From Hyalella azteca (lineage: Eukaryota; Arthropoda; Malacostraca; Amphipoda; Hyalellidae): 64,000 nt of DNA. The notes beneath the pieces are model-generated. The model saw only the letters and a list, made by a program, of their open reading frames with translations, had not been told where the DNA came from and searched no databases. The number at the start of each line of letters is the position of its first letter. Within the stretch, counting starts at the first letter, position 1. The position numbers and the translations under genes were made by a program. Below, in pieces: positions 1 through 12,400 of the stretch. The stretch spans positions 62,001 through 126,000 of the forward strand of contig NW_025947668.1 in the NCBI RefSeq assembly GCF_000764305.2. The letters run 5' to 3'.

Positions 1-296
1 GGTGATCAAATGTAACACAAAGTGATCGACAATTGTGCTTGATCGTTTTTTTTAAATTAGATAGAAATTAACACTTGGTAATGGAAGGTAGAACTTGGTT
101 ATGATATTACCTGGTGATGAAGGGTATTAGTAGTAGATGAAATGACATAATATACTACTAAGGACTAGAATTCAACGTATAGGACTATTTACCTGTGCGC
201 TCTCGGTTAGAATCAAACATTTAATTCTGTAACCTACAAAGGATTTTTTTGGGGGGTTCCACGTTTTGATTTATTGTTTCACGGAAACCGACACAG

Positions 297-443
297 ATGT
301 CCCTGGAGCCCCGACCGCAGTTCAGGTGCGTGAGAGCGACGCGCGTCACGTCTCGCTCTCGTGGTCGCCGCCACCAGCGTCGTCGTCGGTGAAGGCCCCC
401 GTCATGTCCTACGTCATCACGATTGAAGAGCACAGGGACGATG
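297..443 (+). CDS. Dscam: Dscam exon: FN3 domain 1, first half
   Basis: The exon follows an acceptor ending ACACAG and stops before GTATGC; it is phase 1 at both ends, 147 nt. It reads DVPGAPTAVQV then SLSWSPPPASSS, the A-C strands of an FN3 domain with the conserved Trp. The upstream exon lies outside the window or further left, so this is the first exon visible. The 296 bases before it look like intron with a pyrimidine-poor but usable acceptor. Confidence 0.85.
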
Positions 444-3400
444 GTATGCAGAGCCTGTCCCATATTTTTTTACATTTGTTGGAAATGTAAGGGAACCAGA
501 TATAGCAGTGACAAAATTAGCGAAAAATCACACGTCTGATTGTTGTTTCAAAATATTACTTCATTCATGCCTTACTCTTATCATGTAACAATAGTAAACG
601 ATGAGTTACCTCTGATTATTACCGCTTTCTTTTTTCTCATGTTCATCTTCGTTCTTGTTTCCACTCGGCCCTTATTTCGTCTTTTCTCCAGTTTCCTCCT
701 TGCACTTGTCTCCACCTCATTATCCTTCCATCTTCGACCACTCAACTGCAAGAAAACATCAACAATTCTCTTCTCTCGCAGAAGCGATGGAGAGCGAAGC
801 GTTGCTGGACCCACAAGCGACCGGCAGTTCGGGGACCGGTGACCCAACCACGAGCGTCGGTGACCGCAGAGTCGAAGTTTTGGTTTCTGGGGCGAGCCTC
901 AGCCACCGCGTGTCCGGTCTGCTGCCGTACACCTGGTACAGCTTCTCTGTCGCCGCCCAGAACAGCGTAGGGCGAGGACCGAGTTCTGGACCCTTACGCC
1001 ACCGCACCCTGGAGGAAAAGCCGTCTGCACCGCCCACTAATGTGCAGGTCAGTCGGTGCACCAATTTTAAGGATCCTTCTGCACCACCTACTAATGTACG
1101 GGTTAGTCGGTGCACCTATTTTAAGAAGCCGTCTGCACCGCCCACCACTGTGCAGTTCAGTCGGTGCACCTATTTTAAAAAGCCGTCTGCATCGCCTATT
1201 AATGTGCAGATCAGTTAAAGCAACATTATAAAAAGCTGTCTGCAGTGTAAACCTATGAACAGGCCACTCATTCGAAGAAGCCGTTTAAACTGCCAGTCGT
1301 GCAGTTTCTTCGGTGCCAACAGTTTGAGAAGCGCGTTAATGCGCATGTGTATTGGTGTATTGCAACAATTATTTACACTGACTGTACATCGAAATAAAGA
1401 ATTGCATTTAATTAAAGTAGAGCAGCGGCAAGTGTGTAATGAAGGCTTATGCTTCATCGGGTTCGTTACGCGGGTGCATCAAACATCAGCCACCAAAAAC
1501 TAATTTATTGAACAAGAACAATAATTAAACAGTATTGTTAGAAAGGTTGACACGACTCTAGATAAGCTAAGTGCCCAGTCCTACAATTCACAATAGGTGA
1601 CAAAGGTCGTAGCACATCCCAGATCCTGGGAGCACACGAAGATCCTTCCAAGCAAGTACTTGGAATACATGGTCCCTGAGGCAGCTCACTCTCGTGACCC
1701 GCAACCCTACATTGGAAATAAATACTTCCATACTGACTGATATTATAACTTATGCACTTGCATGACAGATTCCATATATGATCACTTTTTAACCAATTTA
1801 CATGAAACAGAAATAGCTAATTTATTGTTAGGATACCTTGGGCTAATATAGCAGCTCACCAATAAAGGCAGTGTAAGATGACTTAAAGCACAGCAGAAGA
1901 GTGGCACAATAGGTCAACTAGGCCTGAAAATGGGTTGTTCACGGTAGGACCTCCTCTTAACGACTGACCTAACGCACGGTATAGTCTCTCGTAAGAACGA
2001 TTTCCTTTTGGTGTCTTCTAATATGTAACTAACTACCTTACAAAGTGATAGCGCACGGCATGAGTGACACTCACGAATTATATCTTGAGCCACTTACGAG
2101 TTTTGGAACTTGCCCATCGCTAGTGATCGCACTAGCAAGGTGCATTGGAGGCACGTACCTACTCAACATGCAGGTGATATGCATGGTAAATGATGCATAC
2201 CCTTTGAACCAAGTTATATAGCCTTTCCGTTCTCTATGTACTAAGAATTGGTTTTACTAACAATGGAGGGCTGAATTAACTCGTCTTGTACATCTTTTCT
2301 CGTTGCAGGTGATGCGCTGTAATAGCTTCTTGTCCTTCCTCTATTCACTGTGGATCGTCTCAGGGGTGCACTGCACCAGGTTCTTGTCCATCCTTCATTC
2401 ACTAAGGATGTGGTTCTTTGCAGGTTGTGCTCTGCACCAGGTTTTTGTCCATCCTTTATGCACTCAGGATGTGGTTCGTCGCAGGTGTGCACTGCACCAG
2501 GTTTATGTCAACCCTTTATGTACTCAGGATCTGGTTTGTTGCAGGTGTTGAGTTCGAGCTCTCGATCGCTGCGCGTGTCGTGGCTGCCGCCGCCTCGCAA
2601 CGCCTCACACGGACGTCTCTTGGGCTACTACCTCGGCATCCGGTTCCGCCTCCCCAGGTTCGAAGCCTCGCCTCACGCCTCACATTCATGCGCCAGATTA
2701 GGCATACCTGTAGCTAACGCTTGATCAAATTTGCGCATCATGATATTTGTCATTGACAAGAAGGTTTAGTACTTACGGTGGTCAAAGCCCCCAGGCGCCA
2801 CTTGTGGCTCTAATTCGGTCCATGAACACTTGGCTGTATCATTGAGTTTACTTAAAGGAGATGATGAAAGACGTTGAATTCTTAACGTATCGGCAGCACG
2901 AGGGACGGTGCAAATGACGAAGACAGCGCTTACAACTTCACGACGGTGGGCGGTAGCGACACTTCGTCCACCGCCACGCACACCATTGTCACTGACCTGC
3001 ATCCTCACTCCTTCTACGACGTAATAGTCAGGGCTTTCAACTCTCGAGGGGCTGGACCCTCGTCAGAGCCCGTACTGGGGCAGACTCTTCAAGACAGTGA
3101 GTGTTGTGCTAGTTCCTCGGCCTCATTTACGCAAATTTTTTCTGAGGCCGAGCTTCGATGCCTTCCCGTCGCTGATATTTGTTGCAGCAAAACATGTTGA
3201 ATTGTACGTCATTGCTCGTCGAGGACGCAGAGGCTCTCGTTTCAGAAACGAAAGGCCGTTTATCATCCTAAACACTTATTGTTTGTTATTTCTGTATCCT
3301 AAGCAACGTATAATAAACCGTACTAATTGCTCGTCAGAACCCTCGGCACCCCCTACATCACTGACGTGTGAGGGCCTGAGCGCCACGTCGCTGCTGGTCT

Positions 3401-6400
3401 CTTGGTCCCCTCCGCCAGAGGGCGCTCGTAACGGGGTGGTCACGCGCTACCGAGTGTCGTTTTCGGCTCTTCGCCACGCCGGTGAGTTGCCGGCGCTGCG
3501 GAACTTATTTCGCTTTCTTCACTTACGATATAATCTTCAGAAGAGATGATGATATGTGTACGTGAGATTATAAAGATGTTTCATTGTAAAATAATTTCTG
3601 CTTTGAATTTGCATCTTTGTTAAAGCTTAACCGAAACCATTTTTCTAAAGAGTGCTTTATCAGCAATATGCCAAATTCATAATATATACTCGTGCCCTTG
3701 CTGTTGGAGCTTCTAGAGAATTAAATATTTCTGTTTGTGGGATACACTTAGTAATAATTTCCTGGGTTTTGTTCTCCTGTTCATGTAAAATTTTTAGTAA
3801 AACATCCGGAATTTTTACATTTTAGCTTCTAGCTCAACATATTTATCGCCTTTCACAAGGAAGATTTTTGTTTATATTTGAAGTTCATTCGTTCAATTGC
3901 TTATGTCCAAGTGGAGATTTTTTGTCGCCTGTCAGGTTTTTTTTCAATGAATAAATTCAAGCAACGTGGGACGGATGCAATTTAGTATTTTGCACTCGCA
4001 AGGTAGATTGTTAAAGGTTAAATGATGTACCTGCATGCATAATTAATTAATTCAGAATAATCAAAACATTCAATCGTATGTTTATGTTGGCTACTGGAAA
4101 ATGCAGGGTTCAATTTTCAGTTAATAGTATGTTTTGTTTAATATATATTTATTTAAAAATATCTAAGTAGTAATTATATTTTCAACTGCAGTAAGGACGT
4201 CTAAAAAATTATTTTCATGCCAAATACCTCACGTCTTCAGTTATATCATTTCTCTTGATGTCGTCCGCGTTGTGCAAGCATTTGCACTTTTCCGTATCCC
4301 AGATCCGGCGACCGCACAGCCTTCAGGACAAACATTTCTGAACCTCGCAACAGTAACGTCATCTGAGTCGTCCTTGAGTGATGATGAACAGAACGTCGAT
4401 GTTCACAAAGTAACATCGGCGCAACTGGAAAACCTCGAGGAGTTCACGAACTATTCGGTGGCCGTCGCAGCGGCTACTGAAGCCGGTGTTGGTGTCGCTT
4501 CTGAAGCTGTCATTTGCACCACGCTCGAGGACGGTGAGATTTCTTCGATTTGTATTAATTTAATTATCTATAATTTGCAATAATATATGCGCAATAATTG
4601 TATATGATGTACAATAATTGATTATCGAAACATGTTTTACCGTTTACCGAAAATAAGTAATATTTTTTGTTATTCTTCTCTGCGAGATAAGTATCCATCT
4701 CGACATTTCATTAATTTATCAATGCGTATGAGACCAGATGAGATCTGCAAGCATCGAAAAATGAAAGCAAAATGCTTGACGAATGTAATATTCAGCTCGA
4801 TTTAGATATCGTGGATATCAATATGTAACTATTTCTTATTTTTCTTTATTAGTCATTCTATCGATCTATCTCTCTGCTGTTGCCATTTCTATTTATTGCA
4901 ACCACCGTATTTATTTCTGTTCTTCATTGCAGTCCCTACGGCCATCAAGGAAGTGAAGGCCTTCGCCACAGGCCCCCAGAGCGTGATGGTGTCTTGGTCG
5001 CCCCCCAGAGCGGCGAGGGGGCGGCTCACCCACTACACTGTTTAAAACGCCCTACACACGATGCCTGATTATTACAATGCATTGCAATAATCAGTATAAT
5101 GATAATTCTCTTATTTCAATATCTTCCAATCAATTCAATGCATTGTAACGTCGTCGTGAAGTTATACAGCTTATCTTTGCCAAACTTTGGAAGAAGTGCC
5201 GTTCAATTTGATCTGCAGGTATTCAGAGGCCCAACCTTTCCTTTATTATTCAATGCTTATTCAAAGTCTTATTAAGTCTTAAGACTTAATAAGTCTTAAG
5301 ACTTAATTAATAAGTCTTAAGTCTTATTCAATGCTGTTGTTACGGTAGGCTATTGAAATTCGCATTAAACTTATCCTGAGGAATACCCGATTCGTCAATA
5401 TATACGCCATTGTGTGGGGTTTGCAGGCATTCAATCGGTTCACTGCAAGTCACATTCAACTATCGAGTGACTATAACCCACATTGTCCAATATTACGCAG
5501 TTTGTGTGATCATTCAGGAGATGCTGCAACAGCCGCTTATAACATTTAGCCGAATATAACCATCCTTTTATCCACCATTATGCAGTTGCATGGTGTTATA
5601 ATTCAAGAGATGCAACGAGACTCACATATAGCGTTCAGCCGAATATTATCATCATTTTATCTCCCATTATGCAGTTGATGTTATAATTTAGGAGATGCAA
5701 CGAGAACCACATATAGCGTTCAGCCGAATATTATCATCATCATATCTCCCATTGAGCAGTTGGTGCGGGCATCTGGTCGGTGGGCGGAAGCGTGCTCGTC
5801 AATTGGAAGCACGACGCACTCCTGCAATGCCGCACCGTCGGCGATCTCTTATTTCAATATCTTCCAATCAATTCAATGTATTGTAACGTTGTCGCGAAGT
5901 TATACAGCTTATCTTTGCCTAACTGTGCAAGAAGTGCCGTTCAATTTGATCTGCCGCTCTGAGGCCCAACCTTTCCTTTAGTTTTTTATCTATCCCTATT
6001 TCACAGTCTTTTTTAATGCTATTGTTACGAGTAGACTATTACAATTCGCATTAAACTTATCCTGAGGAATACCCGATTCATCAATATATACGCCATTGAG
6101 TAGCGTTTTCAGGCATTCAGCCGGTGCACTGCAAGTCACATTCAATTATCGAGCGACTAAAACCCACATTATCCAATATTATGCAGTTGGTGATGCCGCA
6201 ACAGCCGCATATAACGTTTAGCCGAATATAACCATCATTTTATCCACCATTATGCAGTTGGTGTTAGAATTCAGGAGATGCAGCGAGAGACACATATAAC
6301 ATTTAGCCGAATATAACCATCCTTTTATCCATCATTATGCAGTTGGTGTTAGAATTCAGGGGATGCAGCGAGAGACACATATAACATTTAGCCGAATATA

Positions 6401-9400
6401 ACCATCCTTTCATCCACCATTATGCAGTTGGTGTTAGAATTCAGGAGATGCAGCGAGAGACACATATAACATTTAGCCGAATATAACCATCCTTTTATCC
6501 AACATTATGCAGTTGGTGTGATCATTTAGGAGATGCCGCAACAGACACATATAACGTTCAACCGAATATAACCATCATTTTAACTCCCATTATTCAGTTG
6601 GTGCGGGCATCTGGTCGGTGGGAGGCAATGTGCTGGTTAATTGGAAGCACGACGCACTCCTCCAATGCCGCACCGTCGGCGTGCCGGAGCCCTCCAGGAC
6701 CTGGACCCGCGGAACGGAGCGCGTCGCTCTAAACTCCCCGGGGTGCGCTTGCCAGGTTTAACCCAGCCGACATTCAATGCACTTTTGAGTACTAAAATAA
6801 CTTGATTGATTTAACAGCAAATTTTACAAAAAGTTTATAAGCACAACAAATGGTCAAAATTTACAAGTTCCTTAGCGAAAATACCTCTCGGAGCCAAACT
6901 TCATCGTTACTTCGGTTATCCTAGAATTCAAGTTAGATCACTTGATTCCAAAGTGCGACCAAATTTCACACTGCAGACATTCAAACCTAAATTAAAAAAT
7001 ACAACACAAACTTTGAAATAACCACAAGGAGACAGGCCTATCTATTTACAGTTTCATGAGGATAAGAACTGAACGGGGCCTTTACACTATAGGCATCCTG
7101 TTAGGAAATACAAACGCTGGATCTTAAAATTTGCATTTTAAAAATACTGATTGTGGACGCAACGAAGTACGAGATTTCATAAGGTATTTCATTAAAAAGT
7201 TTTCTTATATAAAGATAGTGTGAATTTTTGCAATATTTTCTGTCCTTTTAAATTCTCGGTGAATGTATTCCCTATTACTTATTTTTATTCCGTATCTTGC
7301 ACATTTCTAACTTGGCATTATCTTAACGCTTAAGTTTCTGGTATTGAAGTGTCGGGAGGATTGTTTGATTTGAAAATTAATTTAAGAATCAATTACGATT
7401 TATTTTGAACTCTCGGTGCAGGCTCGTAGTGCTGGACGACGGCTCGCTGCGTCTCGTCTCCCCGGGCCGAAGTCACAGCGGCTCCTACAGCTGCACGGCT
7501 GCCAACAGCTACGGCTCGGACACCATCACGTACAACGTCACCGTGAGAGGTCACTCTCATCACTACTACTTTTTTATGGCAACTCATGTAGCTCGAGATA
7601 CATTCTAACTTACAAAAAAATTTGAACTATTCCACTAGTCACGAGTGGAACAATGGGGTAATTTACAACAATTTCAGGTTCATTTACAGTTTAAAAACCA
7701 GATCATGAATCATAGTTGATTTTTCATTCAACGCAGCAAAAAAGTAGCCAAGGAGTAGTATTGGGTTCTACACTTCTTTAGTTCACATATTCTTCATTCC
7801 AATTATTGACTTTATTCAATTAATGGTGTTCCGTGTACCCAATTTGAGTTATGGGTTTCAGTTTTTATTCAAGACGCTCCCCGTAAGTCATAATGATTTA
7901 GTTATATGTTTCAGTTTTTATTCAAGTTAAGTCATAATGAGTATGTCTGTTAACATGAAAATATATTTCCAATCAGTGCCGCCGTCGCCACCTGAGCTGC
8001 ACGTCACAGAAACGACCTCATCGTCCGTCAGGCTGCAGTGGGACGTTGCAGACGAAGGAGGCGCCGCTGTCACGTCTTTTGAACTCGTCTACTCGTAAGC
8101 TGACCGCATGCTTGCTGATCGAGTTAGGCTGTTTTCCGCCCCTATGTATCTAAATTCGTCTTTTTTGGTGAAAACTTTCCTGAAAAATGTAATGCCATGT
8201 CAGATAGACTAACTACGCTCTCATCTGTTGATATGGACTCGCAATTTGGTGCTTTTTTCAAAAGATAATAACGAAAATAGAATCCAATGCAGAAGGAGCG
8301 AAAAAATAACAATTGTTATTGGAGCGTATATTTTTTGTATTTTTAAGCGTCATTCTACCCGCTGTTGGCCTCAATTCACGCAGTACAGAAGACGGGCCAG
8401 CAGTGAACATTAACGTGCGAGGTGACAGCCACACCGTGTACGGCCTGCAGTGCGGCACGCGCTACAACTTCCACATCACGGCTCGCAACGCCATCGGTGC
8501 GTGTCAAGAGATACACCAATACTCTAAATATGATGTATAATAAATTATCTGAACACTCAAAGTGTGTCTGAATGATTCACGTGAGCGTCATTTTGTCAGG
8601 GTCGAGCGAGCCATCGAGTGTTGTGACGGCTCGCACGAAGGGCCGAGCTCCCGTGGCTCCCCCGCTGTTCCAGTTCGTGACCAGCAACAGCACCCAGGCC
8701 ACCCTGTACCTCACCCAGTGGGACTCTGGGGGCTGTCCCATCTCCCACTTCGTGGTCCAGCTCCGCGACTCCAACAACCACTGGACTACGGGTCTGCTCC
8801 TTTGAAGGATAATTTCATATGCTCCTAAATAACTAAAAAATTTTGTGCACGTTGTATTGAATTTTTATCACACTATAAACTAGCAACCTGCGATACATTT
8901 GCATTTAAATTAGGCAAAATTTTTAACTCTAATGTTTATCGCATAATTAGTCGTACCATTCTAGTTCGTCCGATGAATAAACGCTCGTTTAAGGCGTTAA
9001 ATACGTTGTCGAGTTTTCGACGGATTTTCATAAACGAAATTTGTTTTTGAAAATTATTAAAAAAGAATTGAGTCCGACTCACGTTATTTAAATTTGTGGT
9101 GCAATTATGAAACTAAAACGACATTTAAGGGATATTTCATTACATTAGCACCCTATATATGTGCCGTGAAATTCTACGGTGAACACTCGTAATATTCAAG
9201 TATCTATGACGTGTTTCGGGAGTTCACAATAAAAGGAACTATCCCATTTTGCTATAGAAGCAAGCAGGAAATAAGTTCTATACAAACAAATTAACAGATC
9301 TCTCAATAATATCATTTGTTGCAGTGAGCTCGGAGGTGTTGCCGAGCAGGACGTTCGCGGTGACGGGCTTGTCGGGCGGGGGGGACTACGACATTCAGGT

Positions 9401-12400
9401 TACGGCGCATAACGCAGCCGGCGCCACCAGGGCGCTCTACTCCATCTCTACCCCGCTACCACAAACTGATGGTGACTTCCACGTCATAAAATTCAATAAA
9501 AATTGTGCATATTTGTTTCGAGGGCCTAATCGACTTTCTTCTTACACGAGTATTAGTACGTCTTATTCATGTCTCCGTTTACAATTGAAGGAAGTTACTC
9601 ATATATGCCTCTTAAACTGCGGGGATTATCAGATGTACATTCCTTTCAGTTCATAGATCCGTCCTTGATGCGCTATCTTTTACTTTACGAATTCGTGCGT
9701 AATATTCATTCGTTCTACCGAATACAATTGATATTGCTATATTTTATGCACAAAAAATAATTGTTATCTCCTACTTGCATCAATTTGAAAAAAAAATCAT
9801 TGAAGGCTAAAGTTTGTTTTCTCAGCGTCATCGTTGTAACATTAGCCCACAAATAAATTGCACTGGACAAGTCTTCTCAAGACCTTCAAGCTTTGTCTGA
9901 ATGGGTCGCCTACCAAAGACCACCACTGCCCTGGATGTAATGGACCATCATGATTCCTTCCTTCCGGAACATAGCCTTCAACACTTCAAGCCGTCCGTAT
10001 CTAGGCCGTGCGTCGAATCAGCCCTCGGTCGAACGGCTACTTGTCGAAATTTTGGAACAGAAAACAGAACGGTGCTATCTGAAACCTAACCTCAGATGCG
10101 GTGAACGTAAACTTACGTAATTTAACGATGCCCGGAAGTCATATTCGATCCGCGGCCTGGAGGTGAACGGCAGGTTCTATGCAAGGCCGGAGGAAGACAA
10201 ATCCGAGTGGTGCACGGCTGATTGGTGGATGTCCAGAGAGATCCAAGGCGTTCGATTTAGGGCTTATTGGTGCACAAAATTGGTGGTGCACGGCTGCGCT
10301 CCCGTCTGAATATCAACCTCAATGTGCATTCACTCAGTAGCGAAGCTCCCAACCATGGAGTGAACGTGGTCGCCAAATGTGCGGCTCCACTATCTCTCAA
10401 CTCGTAATAAAAAGAGCTAGATATCATATATTATTATGTTTCCATGTTTTATTTTGCTTGTGACGCCTCATGCAATGAAACTTCAGACGCTGGCACGGCA
10501 TGGGACGGCCTCGAGCGCTCCAGACCCGCCACCCTGCAGCCAAGTCCCTGGAACGAAGTGCGCATCGTCCTTCCAGTCTGTCTCTCGCTGCTGGCGCTCG
10601 TCGCTGCCGGCGTCAAGGCTCTTCTATGCATCAGAAAAAGTTGGTCTTTCCAGTATCTGCGTCAAAAGAAAATTAATTGGTTCATTCCGTGAATTATTTC
10701 GCTAGGTCCCACTGACGGCACTTCACTAAAGAAGAGCAGTTGGAAATCATTATTTAGTCTACATATTAATCGAAATTTATTACATTTATGCGGGGAACAA
10801 AGTAATCAGAAAACAAGTTGCCCATTTCCATTGATTACTTTTGCACTTCATAAGCGAAGAAGCTTATTGTGCATCAGTGGTGCTTCATATAAGCAGCATT
10901 CAAAACTCAGTCTCTTTTCAAATCTCATAATTTGTTGCTATAGGTAAATCGTGAATTTAATGGTGTTATCTATTAATTTCTTTTTTACTGCTATTATCAA
11001 CCTTTTTTTTATGTGTTCTGTTTAATCTTATTTCGTATCAACGCAAATCCAATTACATGCTTGTATATATCACTACGCTTATTTATGAACGTGGTCTGCT
11101 TTCGGTCTCGCAATTTATTTCTTTATTAGTAAGTGTGCTACCTATGGATTTAAAAGAAATTGTCTGTCATAAAAAAATATTATAGTTAATTAAAAAAAAC
11201 TTTTCTGGTGATTATTTCGTCAAATATTTTTCGTTTGTACGGGCATTTCAGGGAAATCGAACACAACGAGCAAAAAGGAGACGTACAACGCAGCCGACGA
11301 CCATTGCCTGTATGAGGCGGGCAAGCCTGCGGTCGTGGCAACTCACGACGCTCCGGACTACACTGAAATTGCGACTACGCACGGGGAAGATGGTGAGAAT
11401 GACCGATATTAAAGGATTTACGTTGTTGTTATTTCAATATAGATGTAATGAATCCGAGTCATTGAATAAAATGGTCACAAATAATCTGTGCATTGAAGAA
11501 ATTTTGAATCCTAATTGACTAGAAATTGAAGAGTACAGCTTACCTGCGCACGATTGATATTAAATGTAATTAAATTAAACTGCAATTCTTAAATATGCGT
11601 TAAATATTGTACAAATGTTTCTTATTCTTGACCAGGCTTTGGGGACTCAGACACATATGAGTGCGCCTCAAACTCCCAATTTGGGCCACTCCCAGCCAAG
11701 CCTCCCCACTCGACCACAGCTCCGTCCCCGAACAGAGGAAGGCCCCGTGTGTGTCACGGGGAAGCCGTCACGACGTTTTCTGATAACAAGTCAAATAAAA
11801 GTCGGAGTTATGCAACGCTCGTTTACCAGGCTCCTTCCGTCGGCAACGTAGATTCTGGAAACAGAGTAAGTGTTTGGAATAGCGTAATGAATAAAATTTA
11901 TCATTCGAAGTACATACTTATATTCTTTTGACTCTCATTTTTTGTCATTTTCAAACTTTCTGCTCATCACACAACGCTTACGTACTAATTTTATAGATTC
12001 AGACCGCATGTTTCTCCTTAAATTGTATAATTTTCACGTATAATATAAATTCGTCCGCTTGATTAGATCATGTTCGCCAGCATTCAGTATTAACCACCTT
12101 GCCGATTTGACAATAATTTTCAAACTATCGAGGGATTCGTGCTCGCAACTTGCTGCTCCAATCTTTGTGATCTTAACCACTCGGTAATCCCTTGCACAAT
12201 ATGCTGTCTCAATTGTTTTAAATGTGCTCAATGTACAGAAAGTCCCGCTTTTACAGGATAGAGACTGCGGCAGAGATTCATTTCCGGATAGCAAAGTGCT
12301 GCAGAGCAACGCTCCAGCAGCAGGGCTCTACCACGAAGAATCGGTGTTAGTAAATGGAGCTACCACTACCACTGCATTCCACGCACCGAAGAGCAGAGCG

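Noticed and set aside
8562..8828. 88-codon ORF overlapping the FN3-6 exon
   Set aside because: A shadow frame of the Dscam exon; the domain is read in the frame beginning GSSEPSS.
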